In this document: piece after piece, positions 37,811 to 47,269 of the stretch
Numbering within the stretch: the first letter of the stretch is position 1
Layout of the letters: each line of letters starts with the position of its first letter
Assembly: GCF_042646205.1 (NCBI RefSeq)
Contig: NZ_JBHRTF010000003.1
Span: 654,057-718,056, forward strand
Source of the DNA: Cellvibrio fontiphilus_A
GTDB taxonomy: Bacteria; Pseudomonadota; Gammaproteobacteria; Pseudomonadales; Cellvibrionaceae
Length of the DNA stretch: 64,000 nucleotides
Direction: 5' to 3'
Translations under genes and position numbers: made by a program
Notes under the pieces: model-generated
Databases searched by the model: none
What the model was told of the DNA's origin: nothing
What the model saw: only the letters and a program-made list of their open reading frames with translations

Positions 37811-38005
37811 TTATTCTTTTACAGGACTAGCCTGCGAAAGTTTGCGCATTTTTTGTTGTTGCTTGATCAGTGCTTTTTGCTGCAGTACCGGGCTTAGTAT
37901 TAAAAAGATTAGAGCGGCAAAAGTAATTGCATATGAGGCCCAGACATAAGGACCGTGACCGCTCATGGCGAGAAAGTCTGCCAACGATTCAAATTGAAAC
38001 TTCAT
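37811..38005 (-). CDS. ccmD: Haem exporter protein CcmD
   Basis: 64 aa: an N-terminal segment FLAMSGHGPYVWASYAITFA typical of CcmD, one transmembrane helix and a basic tail (KQQQKMRKLSQAS). CcmD helps release holo-CcmE from CcmABC. Its start overlaps ccmC by 4 nt (ATGA). Confidence 0.93.
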   Translation of the reverse strand: MKFQFESLADFLAMSGHGPYVWASYAITFAALIFLILSPVLQQKALIKQQQKMRKLSQASPVKE

Positions 38006-38766
38006 TGTTTGGACTCCGGTTTAAGCTGGTTGATCAAGTCGTTGACCCATTGGGTTTTACTCTCGCGACGCAATACTTCAAGGCGGGTGTTCAACAGTAA
38101 TACCAAGGCATAAAAACAATAGAAACCAATCACCATGGTGAGCAAGGGATAAAGCATTGAAGGATCAATAGATGACTTGCTGGTGAATTTAATAGTTGCT
38201 GGTTGATGCAGGGTGTTCCACCAATCCACCGACTTATAAATGATTGGTATGTTTACCATACCCACGAGCGCTAATACGGCGCTAGCTTTATCGGCAGTAT
38301 CGCGATGTTGAAAGGCTTGTTGCAGTGCGATCATGCCCAAATACAAAAAGAACAGGATCAACATGGAAGTAATACGTGCATCCCACTCCCACCAGGTGCC
38401 CCAGGTGGGCTTGCCCCAGATCGAACCAGTGACCAGTGAGATAAACGTCAACACAGCTCCGATAGGGGCAGCAGACTTCATTACCATAAAAGGCAGCTTC
38501 ATCTTCCAAATCAGCCCTACCGCACCTGACAGCGCCATAATGTAATAACCGGCTAGAGCTAAAAAGGCGGCAGGAACATGAATGTAAATAATGCGGTAAC
38601 TATTTCCCTGTTTGTAATCTGCCGGAGCAAATGCAAGCCCCCAAACGGCACCTGTCAGAATAAGCGCAATACTGATTGCCGTGAGCCAGGGAAGCCAGGA
38701 GGTAGTCTTTTCATAAAACCAGCGGGGAGAACCTAAACGATGAAACCATTGCCATGCCATATTCAC
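38002..38766 (-). CDS. ccmC: Haem transporter/handling protein CcmC
   Basis: Six-helix inner-membrane protein of 254 aa that loads haem onto CcmE. The WWD motif is WGTWWEWDARITSMLILFF at about residue 130. Translation could begin at GTG (38766, five bases after AGGG) or at ATG two codons later (38760); the spacing favours GTG. Second-to-third in the ccm operon. Confidence 0.95.
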   Translation of the reverse strand: MNMAWQWFHRLGSPRWFYEKTTSWLPWLTAISIALILTGAVWGLAFAPADYKQGNSYRIIYIHVPAAFLALAGYYIMALSGAVGLIWKMKLPFMVMKSAAPIGAVLTFISLVTGSIWGKPTWGTWWEWDARITSMLILFFLYLGMIALQQAFQHRDTADKASAVLALVGMVNIPIIYKSVDWWNTLHQPATIKFTSKSSIDPSMLYPLLTMVIGFYCFYALVLLLNTRLEVLRRESKTQWVNDLINQLKPESKQ

Positions 38767-38786
38767 TAAGACCCTGATTATTATGT

Positions 38787-39497
38787 TTAACCGTTGGCTC
38801 CGATGCGCAAAGCGCCCATTGCCGCTATAGGTGCCAAAACCATCGCCAGCGCCAGAAAAGCTCCCAGCACAGCCAATTGCATGCCAATCACACTGCCCTG
38901 AACCGCGCTTCCTACTGCACTTGCACCAAAAATGAGAACGGGAATATACAGGGGCATGACGATAAGCGACAACAATAACCCGCCCTTACGCAGGGAAACG
39001 GTAAGTGCTGCACCTACTGCACCAATCAAACTCATAGAGGCTGTACCCAGTAACAGAGATAAAAAAAGCGCCCAATAGCCTGATGCTGGCAAACTAAGCA
39101 TTAACCCTAATAGGGGAGCCAGAATTGCCACAGGCAAACCGGATACTAACCAATGCACCAAAACCTTTGCCATTACAGTGAAATACAGTGACTGGGGGCT
39201 GATGAGCATCTGCTCCAATGAGCCATCTTCGTAGTCAGCACGAAACAAACCATCCAACGACAGCAAGGTCGCCAGTAATGCCATGACCCACAATATTCCG
39301 GGTGCCAACAAGGTCAGCACTGATTTTTCGGGACTAACTCCCAAAGGGATCAACGTGATGGCAATAAGAAAAAATACGAGCGGATTGGCTAGTTCTGATT
39401 TATGTCGAGCAGCAACCAGTAGGTCACGCTTCACGCTCGCAGTAAAGCCTGTCCAGAGTGAAAAATCAGTGTCGCGGCGTGAGGAAAGGCTAGCCAT
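38787..39497 (-). CDS. ccmB: ABC transporter permease CcmB
   Basis: 236 aa with six predicted transmembrane segments, including the CcmB region LLSLDGLFRADYEDGSLEQML (about 80-100). It pairs with CcmA to form the ATPase that frees holo-CcmE from CcmCD. Start overlaps the ccmA stop by 8 nt. Confidence 0.95.
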   Translation of the reverse strand: MASLSSRRDTDFSLWTGFTASVKRDLLVAARHKSELANPLVFFLIAITLIPLGVSPEKSVLTLLAPGILWVMALLATLLSLDGLFRADYEDGSLEQMLISPQSLYFTVMAKVLVHWLVSGLPVAILAPLLGLMLSLPASGYWALFLSLLLGTASMSLIGAVGAALTVSLRKGGLLLSLIVMPLYIPVLIFGASAVGSAVQGSVIGMQLAVLGAFLALAMVLAPIAAMGALRIGANG

Positions 39498-40185
39498 AGA
39501 TAGCCTCTTCAGTCTGGTCTGATGCTGTGCCCTGGGGTTCGTAATCGCGCAGGTCTACCATGCGCAGTTGTGGCAGGGTCAGATCCTGGTGCGAGGTTAG
39601 AATCACCAGTCCTCCTCCTGCTAAATGACCATCAATCAGTAACTCAAGTTGCGCGACACCATGTTTATCAATAGCAGTAAACGGCTCGTCCAGAATCCAG
39701 ATACGGGCCGGCTCCAGATATAGGCGCGCCAAAGCAACACGACGCAATTGCCCAGCGGAAAGTTGATAGCAGGGGGTGTCTTCATAGCCATAAAGCCCCA
39801 CCGACGCGAGCGCTTGTATGGCATCGCCAGTAGCGCCTCGTTGAGCCATATACCACAACAAATTTTCGGTAGGCGTAAGGGCTTTTTTGATGCCGGGCAG
39901 ATGCCCCAAGTACAAGCTATCGAGCGCGAATTCCCAACGCGCCAAGGACAAGGGCTTCCCTTTGTAGAGAAGTTCGCCTTGAAAATCCTGACTAATACCT
40001 GCAATTACTCGTAATAATGTGGTTTTGCCGGCACCGTTGGGGCCAGCAATTTGAATAAGCTCACCGGCCTTCAATTGAAGGTTCAAGCCAGAGAATAAAT
40101 AGCGCTCGTCGCGCTCACAGGCCAGATTACGCAGTTCAAACAGCGGCGTTATCGATTCAGACGGCGGAGCCAAAACAGTGGTCAT
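39490..40185 (-). CDS. ccmA: Haem exporter ATPase CcmA
   Basis: ABC ATPase of 231 aa from the ATG at 40185; the longer reading to 40209 begins with TTG. Walker A GPNGAGKTT, signature LSAGQLRRVALARL, Walker B IWILDEPFTAID and the H-loop TSHQDL are all intact. First gene of ccmABCDEFG, divergent from the FliK-like gene; the 237-base gap probably holds both promoters. Confidence 0.95.
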   Translation of the reverse strand: MTTVLAPPSESITPLFELRNLACERDERYLFSGLNLQLKAGELIQIAGPNGAGKTTLLRVIAGISQDFQGELLYKGKPLSLARWEFALDSLYLGHLPGIKKALTPTENLLWYMAQRGATGDAIQALASVGLYGYEDTPCYQLSAGQLRRVALARLYLEPARIWILDEPFTAIDKHGVAQLELLIDGHLAGGGLVILTSHQDLTLPQLRMVDLRDYEPQGTASDQTEEAIYG

Positions 40186-40422
40186 GCGTTTGTTTAAAAC
40201 CTTCGTCAAGGGTCAGAGGTCAGTGGTTGACGTGCCGCAAAGTTACCCATGCCAAATACTATTCGACACAGCAAAAGGGGTAGCCGCTATACTCAGCACA
40301 ACCCGGATGTCCGGAGTCCGCATCCTGCGCCTTGGAACTGCGCGCGATTATAGCCGCCTCCCTCCGGCCAAAGCATCCCAAATTGCGCATTTGATGCGAT
40401 GGATCAACAATCGGAAGCCGTC

Positions 40423-42240
40423 ATGGATATCAAATCTATTACCAACACACCCGATTTAGCCCTACGCGCCTCTCACCAGCTACAACTTGAGCAAATCAGC
40501 GCATTGGTTAAAACCCTTAACCTGAAATCAGGCGATCAATTTATTGCCCAAGTGAACAAAGTAAGTAGTGCCAGCGCCGATGAGCGCGCTGAACTCATGA
40601 AATCTATCGAGACTGCCTTGGCGCAACTCAATAAAAACATCACTTCGCCCGCGATTAAAGCACTGGTATCGCAACTGCTTGACCAAAAAGCGTTGGTTGA
40701 AACACCCAGCTTGAAGTTAGTCAGTTTAAATCTATCCAACCCTTTGCAAACTGGCGCTTCTGCTACAGCGCCAGTGCCCTTTCTTAGCTACACAACCCAG
40801 CCGCTTGCGCTCGGTCAGAATCTGCTTATGCAACTGGCAGCAAACCAACGCATACAAATTCTTGAGCCAATCTCCACTGAACACTTAAATAAGTTGTTAT
40901 TACAGCTCGATGCCATACAGCAGCAAGGAAAGCCAGTGCCTTCGTCGCTGTTGGATTTGATGCGACAAGTTCAGGGCATGACAACCAGTGCGTCTTCCGC
41001 AGCGGCTGCCCAGGCCGCCATCAGCCAAAGCTTGCGTGAATTACTACCAATTAAAGACCGCGGCCAGGATCTTCTCGGTGTGCTGCCTAAAATTAATCAG
41101 TTCATCCAGCAGCTACCCCTTGGGGAGCGCAGTGACTGGATTTCTAGTGGCCTGCAAAACGCATTAAAAATCCTGAATAGCCATCTGCGGGTACAAGAAC
41201 AGCTCGGTAGCCCCAAGGCACTGGCGTTGATGCTGGACAACAATGGGCAACGATTTGAGCAAAAGTTGGCGCAAGCCCTTGGTTTGATTGCTTCACGCAC
41301 AGCGCCGACATCGTCGGTGCCTTCTTCACTCGGTTCAAGCAATGCGTCTACGCTTATTTCGGCGCCGAACACAAGCGCTCAAAATCCAACAGCACAGAAT
41401 GTTTCCGCGACTAATTCAAAAAGCCCCGAGCTTATGCTGAAACAGGTTGGTATTAACAATACGGAGAAATTATTAAACACAAGCGGTGTAACAAACGGGC
41501 AGAACATTTCACTCAAAGCGGAGATCAAGGATAGCGCGCAGCTCGGCAGGATTATTCAACAGGATTTAAAAGGCGCGCTGCTTGGCGTATTGCACCAGGT
41601 GGAACCTGAGCTTACAGCGACAACAATCGCACTTGGCGCAGACGCCACAAAATTAAATATGCCGGGCGCCCTGCCCCAATTACTAAATTTTTTAATGCAA
41701 AAACAGCCTGCCGAGTTAAGCCAAAAGCAATTGCGCGCGCAACTGGCAATGCTGGTACACCAATACACACTGGGAAGTTTGGCAAAAATACAATTACAGC
41801 AGATCCATACGCTGAATCATCAGCAAACCCAAGCAGATCAGCCGCAACCAACCCAGTCATGGCAAATGGAAATTCCTGTGCGCCAAGGGCAGGACATTCA
41901 CCCCTTAACCATTCAACTTGAACAAAAGTGGATTGATGATCCAAATGAGCCCGATAAAAAGGAAACCAAACGCGTGCGGCAATGGAATGTCATGTTAGGT
42001 TTTGATTTGCCCCTACTAGGGCACTTTTACGCTCAACTTGCGCTGCTGAATAATCGTGTGAGCATAAAATTCTGGGCAGAAAATGAAAATACCTTAGCGC
42101 AAGCGCAAAATCGACTGGAAAGTTTTCAGCAGCAACTGGAGCACGAAGGCATTCAAATAGCGCAGTTGCAGTGTTTACCTGGCTTGCCACCAACACAGAA
42201 AATGTCAGTTAATTATTCACTGGTTGATATAAAAACCTAA
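40423..42240 (+). CDS. FliK-like flagellar hook-length control protein
   Basis: 605 aa from the ATG at 40423, chosen because GGAAG lies 5 nt upstream. The N-terminal two thirds are low-complexity, rich in Gln, Ser, Ala and Thr, as in FliK. The last about 150 residues resemble the Flg_hook domain (QMEIPVRQGQDIHPLTIQLEQKW, then NVMLGFDLPLLGHFYAQLAL). A FlhB C-terminal-like gene follows by 13 nt. In flagellar systems FliK measures hook length and switches FlhB specificity. The pair lies outside any flagellar cluster here. Confidence 0.78.
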   Translation: MDIKSITNTPDLALRASHQLQLEQISALVKTLNLKSGDQFIAQVNKVSSASADERAELMKSIETALAQLNKNITSPAIKALVSQLLDQKALVETPSLKLVSLNLSNPLQTGASATAPVPFLSYTTQPLALGQNLLMQLAANQRIQILEPISTEHLNKLLLQLDAIQQQGKPVPSSLLDLMRQVQGMTTSASSAAAAQAAISQSLRELLPIKDRGQDLLGVLPKINQFIQQLPLGERSDWISSGLQNALKILNSHLRVQEQLGSPKALALMLDNNGQRFEQKLAQALGLIASRTAPTSSVPSSLGSSNASTLISAPNTSAQNPTAQNVSATNSKSPELMLKQVGINNTEKLLNTSGVTNGQNISLKAEIKDSAQLGRIIQQDLKGALLGVLHQVEPELTATTIALGADATKLNMPGALPQLLNFLMQKQPAELSQKQLRAQLAMLVHQYTLGSLAKIQLQQIHTLNHQQTQADQPQPTQSWQMEIPVRQGQDIHPLTIQLEQKWIDDPNEPDKKETKRVRQWNVMLGFDLPLLGHFYAQLALLNNRVSIKFWAENENTLAQAQNRLESFQQQLEHEGIQIAQLQCLPGLPPTQKMSVNYSLVDIKT

Positions 42241-42253
42241 TGCGAGTGTTGCG

Positions 42254-42544
42254 ATGAGTGAACGCTATTCAGGCCCACAACTACAAAAAGCCGTTGCGCT
42301 TTTTTACGATGGTAAAAACGCACCACGGGTAAGTGCAAAAGGTACAGGTGCAGTCGCAGAACAGATTATTGCCATCGCCAATGAACATGGTGTCCCTTTG
42401 TGCGATAACGCGGCGCTGGTGGATTTACTGGTGACGTTGGAGTTAGGTGATGAGATTCCCGAAGCGCTTTATGTCGCCGTTGCCTACATCATTGCGTTCG
42501 CCTATCAACTTGAAGGCAAGGTGCCAGAGGCTTGGCGTACTTGA
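42254..42544 (+). CDS. FlhB/YscU C-terminal domain homologue
   Basis: 96 aa that correspond to the cytoplasmic export-switch domain of FlhB without its membrane part (GPQLQKAVALFYDGKNAPRVSAKG, ending ELGDEIPEALYVAVAYIIAFAYQL). The self-cleaving NPTH motif is absent; PRVSAKG occupies an earlier position. Free-standing FlhB-C homologues (FlhX/YlqH) occur in several bacteria. Lies 13 nt after the FliK-like gene, suggesting they act together. Confidence 0.85.
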   Translation: MSERYSGPQLQKAVALFYDGKNAPRVSAKGTGAVAEQIIAIANEHGVPLCDNAALVDLLVTLELGDEIPEALYVAVAYIIAFAYQLEGKVPEAWRT

Positions 42545-42590
42545 GTAAGTTAATTGAATCTCACCAAACCTCAAAAATTATTGGCAATTA

Positions 42591-43343
42591 TTAATTCAGG
42601 TATTCGTACTCAATTCGGACATCAACCGGATCGCCAGCATCGTTATCCAAATTTGAGCGACCGAAATAACGCATCAAATACTTACCATTGGGGTTGTAGG
42701 CGAGATAAATAGGGTCAGCAAAAAAGGATACAAACGCTTTTGCGGGTGCTATGCGAAAGTGAACCCAATCGGCACCAAGATTATCATCGCGTAATGGCGA
42801 GCTGGATGCTTTCACCTGACGCGCTTCCAATTGAATCGTACTCAAGCGCAAAGGCAAGGCAAACTCGAACTTCAAATGTTTTCCGGCAACTAAATCGTCC
42901 CAATTCATTTGTATGTAAGAATCAAAACCAGCATCTATTACCAAGCGAGCATTATCCATCACCACTTTTTCATTCACTTTGCCGTCCTTGCCGTGACTCA
43001 ACAGTAAACGCGCGCCCTGAAACTGGGCAGCTACAAATTCATTGTCGCGGTTGTCCTGCAACTCAAAACTTGGCTGAAAGTATTCGCCTTGATAAGACAA
43101 CACTTTTGATGCAAAAAGATTCCCGTCCGGTGAAAAGTAATCAACTGTCACCGATTTATTTTCATCCAATGCAGTGTAGAGCTCGCGATAGACGACTTGA
43201 TTGCTGACAATTTCATAGGCAGTGCCAGCAACTACATAAGTCTTCTCTGCAGCTACTGGCATTGATACAACGGCTGCCAGCAAGGCACTGGCAACAAACC
43301 CAAACACTCTGGAACAATCGGTAAACAGTTTAATGCGATACAT
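42591..43343 (-). CDS. Exported protein of unknown function, last gene of the photo-stress operon
   Basis: 250 aa with a Sec signal peptide (about 1-32, ending PVAAEKTY). The rest is predicted beta-rich (VDYFSPDGNLFASKVLSYQGEYFQPSFELQD) and has no catalytic motif that I recognise. Its start overlaps the DUF2878 gene by 14 nt, so it is translated with the lipid-modification genes. It may be a periplasmic or outer-membrane accessory protein; no family name can be given with confidence. Confidence 0.75.
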   Translation of the reverse strand: MYRIKLFTDCSRVFGFVASALLAAVVSMPVAAEKTYVVAGTAYEIVSNQVVYRELYTALDENKSVTVDYFSPDGNLFASKVLSYQGEYFQPSFELQDNRDNEFVAAQFQGARLLLSHGKDGKVNEKVVMDNARLVIDAGFDSYIQMNWDDLVAGKHLKFEFALPLRLSTIQLEARQVKASSSPLRDDNLGADWVHFRIAPAKAFVSFFADPIYLAYNPNGKYLMRYFGRSNLDNDAGDPVDVRIEYEYLN

Positions 43344-43842
43344 AAGGTTTGATCCTCAAGCTCAACAAGCGGTGTAGCGGCAACACTATTAGCCACAAGG
43401 CCGCCATTATAGGAATAACCTCCATGAGGGAGCTAGACCATTGTGCGGAGGAGAGCTTAACGCCAGCCAAATAACTCAGCGGCCCGGAAACAGCCCCCAA
43501 TAAACCGGCCCAAAGCGGTCGCTGGTAAATCCAACCCAGCGAATGATGCAAGGTCAGCCCCATTAATACCCACAAACAACTAAGCCATACCGGTGGCCAG
43601 TTACTAGACTCTGCAAACAGGATATGTCCGCCGTGAATCAGTAAGAGGTCATGGGCCAACCCAATCACTGTACACAGCAACACTGCGATAAAATCATCCT
43701 GTCGGGAAGGTGAAAAATAAAAATGCACACAGGTTGCAGCCAGCGTATACATTATTGCCCACTGAGTGCCCAATAAAACGCAAACAAACCATCCCAACTG
43801 AAAAAGCAGAAAGTTTGACAGTGTAAATAAGCCTGCGTTCAT
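43330..43842 (-). CDS. DUF2878 integral membrane protein
   Basis: 170 aa with about five hydrophobic segments (FLLFQLGWFVCVLLG, AVLLCTVIGLAHDLLL, WLSCLWVLMGLTLHHS and others), matching the DUF2878 family. This family recurs in cfa-like/DUF1365/photolyase clusters of gammaproteobacteria, but its biochemical role is unknown. It overlaps the cfa-like gene by one base. Confidence 0.83.
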   Translation of the reverse strand: MNAGLFTLSNFLLFQLGWFVCVLLGTQWAIMYTLAATCVHFYFSPSRQDDFIAVLLCTVIGLAHDLLLIHGGHILFAESSNWPPVWLSCLWVLMGLTLHHSLGWIYQRPLWAGLLGAVSGPLSYLAGVKLSSAQWSSSLMEVIPIMAALWLIVLPLHRLLSLRIKPYVSH

Positions 43843-45107
43843 CAGTTAAAAAAACGACTGCGATAGCCTGGTTTAGCAAACAGAATTTGTGCTGTACCTA
43901 TGCTGCGCTCACGGAAGCCACCCTCGCAGTAACAGAGATAAAATTCCCACATGCGAATAAAGCGCTCATCAAACCCTTGCGCTTTTACGGTATCGAGCTT
44001 GGCCATAAACAGCTCTCGCCAATGTTTGAGTGTTTGTGCGTAGTGCTCGCCAATATCTTCTATCTGTAAAATATTGAGGTCTGTTTTTCGCTGCACACAA
44101 TGACTGATCACATCAATCGAAGGCAAGGAACCACCGGGGAAAATATAACGCTGGATGAAATCAACTGATTTTAATGCGCGTTTATAACGCTGGTCTTTCA
44201 TGGTGATTGCTTGAATTAGCATAAGCCCATCAGGTCTCAGCAATTTTGCACAGGTGGAAAAATAATCATCGTAATGCGCGTGACCAACAGCCTCGATCAT
44301 CTCGATTGAAACTAATTTAGAGAAGCTCCCATTCAAATCCCGATAATCATCAAACAACACCGTAATTTTATCGCTCAAGCCAGCTGCTGCAACGCGGGCC
44401 ACGGCGTAATCATGCTGCTCTTTGGAGATGGTTGTGGTGGTGACACGACAACCGTAATGACGAGCGGCGTAAATTGCCATTCCACCCCAGCCAGTACCTA
44501 TTTCCAGCAAATGGTCATCCTGGTTTAATTGCAATTTTTCGCACACACGTTGCAATTTATAAACCGAGGCAATGGATAGCTCAGCATCAGGGGTTGGATA
44601 AATCGCCGATGAATACATCATGGTTTCATCCAGGAACAACTTGAAAAAGTCATTACCCAAATCGTAATGGGCAGAGATATTCCGGCGCGAACCAGTTTTG
44701 GTGTTGCGATTAAACCAATGGAATGCCTTTAGCAGTAATCGCCCGATAAAGGATTGGCTGTTGTCCAGATTATCCAGTGCATCCATATTACGAACAAATA
44801 AACGTACCACTTGAGTGAGATTCGGTGTAGACCAGTAATCACTCATGTAGGCTTCGCCCGCCGCAACCGAACCGCCAAACACTACATCAGAATAAAAAGC
44901 CGCATTGTGCACATGAATATCGGCAACCAAATCGGCATCCGCACTGACTTGTCCAAACTCGAATACTTCTCCCTGATCATGCAATCTGAGGCAACCTGTA
45001 GTCATGCCTCGCAACACTTTGAATAACAAGTTTTTGGCGATTGATTCATTGGGTGCAAGTGCCGCAACGCGATGTTTGGATGCAAGTGCGATACTGTTCG
45101 ATTTCAC
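43842..45107 (-). CDS. Cyclopropane-fatty-acyl-phospholipid synthase-like methyltransferase
   Basis: 421 aa, start GTG at 45107 overlapping the DUF1365 stop (GTGA). The C-terminal SAM methyltransferase domain begins near 150: YDLGNDFFKLFLDETMMYSSAIY, then LEIGTGWGGMAIYAA and VSIEMIEAVGHAHYDDYF, which are the Cfa signatures. It methylates unsaturated fatty acyl chains in membrane phospholipids, giving cyclopropane or, in related UfaM-type enzymes, methylated products. Clustering with DUF1365 and an FAD oxidoreductase matches light/singlet-oxygen-induced operons, where the product may be other than a cyclopropane. Confidence 0.9.
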   Translation of the reverse strand: MKSNSIALASKHRVAALAPNESIAKNLLFKVLRGMTTGCLRLHDQGEVFEFGQVSADADLVADIHVHNAAFYSDVVFGGSVAAGEAYMSDYWSTPNLTQVVRLFVRNMDALDNLDNSQSFIGRLLLKAFHWFNRNTKTGSRRNISAHYDLGNDFFKLFLDETMMYSSAIYPTPDAELSIASVYKLQRVCEKLQLNQDDHLLEIGTGWGGMAIYAARHYGCRVTTTTISKEQHDYAVARVAAAGLSDKITVLFDDYRDLNGSFSKLVSIEMIEAVGHAHYDDYFSTCAKLLRPDGLMLIQAITMKDQRYKRALKSVDFIQRYIFPGGSLPSIDVISHCVQRKTDLNILQIEDIGEHYAQTLKHWRELFMAKLDTVKAQGFDERFIRMWEFYLCYCEGGFRERSIGTAQILFAKPGYRSRFFN

Positions 45108-45925
45108 GATTTTTCCCCTGTTGTTTTAAGTTCTGCAAGCGATTGAACCGAGGCGGTGGTTTTGTGTGAATACACAGGAGCACCTTTAATAAACAACCGT
45201 AGCGCTTGCCAATAAATAGCAAATGGAACCTTTATTGCTGCCCAAGGTTGAGACAAAATCAGTCTCTGTAACCTGGACGCAGACCAGTCGTAACGTTTGA
45301 GGCTGAGTGTTGCGTCCATGTGACAAATGTTTTCAGTTGAATCACTCGTCTTCTTATCTATTGGCGGTGCCAGGTTCTCCATGTGTACCAGCAAACTTTC
45401 ACCCGGTGCTGAGCTCACCCAACGGTAGCGCATATCCAGCGGGTTGAAGGGCGACACATGAAAAGTTTTATCAAACTGTGTTTTTGTTTTTCCGGTTAAT
45501 TCATCGCAAGGAATCAAATAGGAATGGCGCTCGTTCCAAGGTGTATTGTTCACTTCGGCGAGAATTTGTTTCGGTGTATTGGAGCCCTGCTCGAACAAAT
45601 AATAAAAAGTAACGGGGTTAAAACAGCAACCTAAAATACGTAAATTGGTAAGCATTCGTATAGGGCCTTCCACACATTCGCCAGCTAGCTCAGTCACTCT
45701 CGCTTTGACCGCGTCTCTTAGCGAAACCTGTGGGTTACCCAAATAATCTGTGCGCAGAAAACTACCGAAGTTTCTTTTATTGAGCGACCAACCGGGCACA
45801 CCTTCAAAGAGCTGGGGCAACTCATCGAGATCAATATAAAACAGCGTGGATTGGTACGAAAACTCATGGTGCTTGGGATGAAAGCGCCTATGGCGAAGCT
45901 CACCCTGATAAATAGCGCTATGCAT
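45104..45925 (-). CDS. DUF1365 family protein
   Basis: 273 aa, close to the family's usual size. Recognised by MHSAIYQGELRHRRFHPKHHEFSYQ at the N-terminus and LGCCFNPVTFYYLF in the middle. DUF1365 proteins are nearly always found with a Cfa-like methyltransferase and an FAD-dependent oxidoreductase, and are thought to help in fatty-acid modification. No enzymatic activity can be assigned from the sequence. Confidence 0.9.
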   Translation of the reverse strand: MHSAIYQGELRHRRFHPKHHEFSYQSTLFYIDLDELPQLFEGVPGWSLNKRNFGSFLRTDYLGNPQVSLRDAVKARVTELAGECVEGPIRMLTNLRILGCCFNPVTFYYLFEQGSNTPKQILAEVNNTPWNERHSYLIPCDELTGKTKTQFDKTFHVSPFNPLDMRYRWVSSAPGESLLVHMENLAPPIDKKTSDSTENICHMDATLSLKRYDWSASRLQRLILSQPWAAIKVPFAIYWQALRLFIKGAPVYSHKTTASVQSLAELKTTGEKS

Positions 45926-45952
45926 AATTCAGGCTCCAACAAACCACCGCTA

Positions 45953-47224
45953 TCATTCCCAAATCTCTCCCAATGCTTGTGCTACACGGATCGCCGAGAC
46001 AACGCCATCCTCATGGAAACCGTTACGCCAATATGCGCCGCAATAGTGAGTGCGATTCACGCCACTGATTTCTGCCCAACGCGCTTGCGCAGCGATTGAG
46101 TCCAGAGTGAACATAGGGTGGCTGTAGTTATATCGCCCGTAAACTTTGTCCTGATCAATATTTTCGCCCGCATTTACAGATACGCAAAAAGTAACTGGGG
46201 CGTTCAACCGCTGCAGGATATTCATGTTGTAGGTGAGCGCTGTGGCATCTTCTGCGCCCTCCTGCAATAAGTAGTTCCAGCTGGCCCATGCGCGAGTAGA
46301 GGCAGGCAAAAAGCGCAAATCGCTATGCAACACCACATCATTTGGCTTGTAGGGAATGGCTGAGAGTATTTCGTATTCCGCAGGGCTTGGGTCTGCCAAA
46401 ATTTTTAGTGCTTGATCGCTGTGACAGGCAAAAATCACTTCATCAAAACGTTGCTCGCCGAATTTATTGCTGTTAACCAAGACTCCATCCGCACTGCGCA
46501 TCACAGAAGAAACGGGGCAGCTGGTATGAATACTTTCGCGGAAATGTTGGGTCAAGGGTGCAAGATATTGATGTGATCCCCCTTTTATGGTGTACCACTG
46601 CGGCTGGCCGGTTACGGTTAGCAAGCCGTGGTTGTGAAAAAAGCGCACGAAAAACACCAACGGCATGGCGGCGGCTGTTTCCAAACCCGATGACCAAATG
46701 GCAGACACCATGGGCAGTATGTATAAACGGCTGAATCTTTCGCTGTAACCCTGTTCGCGCAAATAATCGCCCAGGGTTTTTCCCTGGGGTATTTCGTCAC
46801 TGCGATAGAGTTGGGTACAGGCTTTGTTAAACCGCAGTATCTCCGCCAGCATTCGCCAATGACCGGGGTTGAAGATATTTTTTCGCTGGGCAAAAACACC
46901 ATTCAGTGAAGTACCTGCATATTCAAAACCAGTCGCGGCGCAGGAAACGCTAAAGCCCATATCGGTAGGCTGATAAGCCACACCAATCATCTCCAGCAGC
47001 TTTATAAAATTAGGATAGGTTCGATCATTAAAAACAATAAAACCCGTATCGATTTCAAACTTGGTGTCCCCGATATGTACCGTTTTAGTGGCGGTGTGAC
47101 CACCAATAACATCAGCAGCCTCATATACCACTACCTGATTGCGACGCGATAATAGGTAGGCGCTCAGTAACCCACTAATTCCGCTACCAATAATCGCTAT
47201 TTTTTTTCCTATCGGTGATGCCAT
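45953..47224 (-). CDS. FAD-dependent oxidoreductase (amine-oxidase-like)
   Basis: 423 aa. The N-terminal Rossmann dinucleotide motif is IAIIGSGISGLLSAYLLSRR with the acidic end in VVVYEA, then the GGHTATK flavin loop. The C-terminal region contains RYNYSHPMFTLDSIAAQ and HYCGAYWRNGFHEDGV, found in the oxidoreductases that accompany DUF1365 and Cfa. Such enzymes may oxidise or dehydrogenate the modified fatty acid; this is inferred from context. Confidence 0.88.
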   Translation of the reverse strand: MASPIGKKIAIIGSGISGLLSAYLLSRRNQVVVYEAADVIGGHTATKTVHIGDTKFEIDTGFIVFNDRTYPNFIKLLEMIGVAYQPTDMGFSVSCAATGFEYAGTSLNGVFAQRKNIFNPGHWRMLAEILRFNKACTQLYRSDEIPQGKTLGDYLREQGYSERFSRLYILPMVSAIWSSGLETAAAMPLVFFVRFFHNHGLLTVTGQPQWYTIKGGSHQYLAPLTQHFRESIHTSCPVSSVMRSADGVLVNSNKFGEQRFDEVIFACHSDQALKILADPSPAEYEILSAIPYKPNDVVLHSDLRFLPASTRAWASWNYLLQEGAEDATALTYNMNILQRLNAPVTFCVSVNAGENIDQDKVYGRYNYSHPMFTLDSIAAQARWAEISGVNRTHYCGAYWRNGFHEDGVVSAIRVAQALGEIWE

Positions 47225-47269
47225 AAATTATCTTCTTGTGCGATCCAGTGTATGAGTATCGAAAAAATA

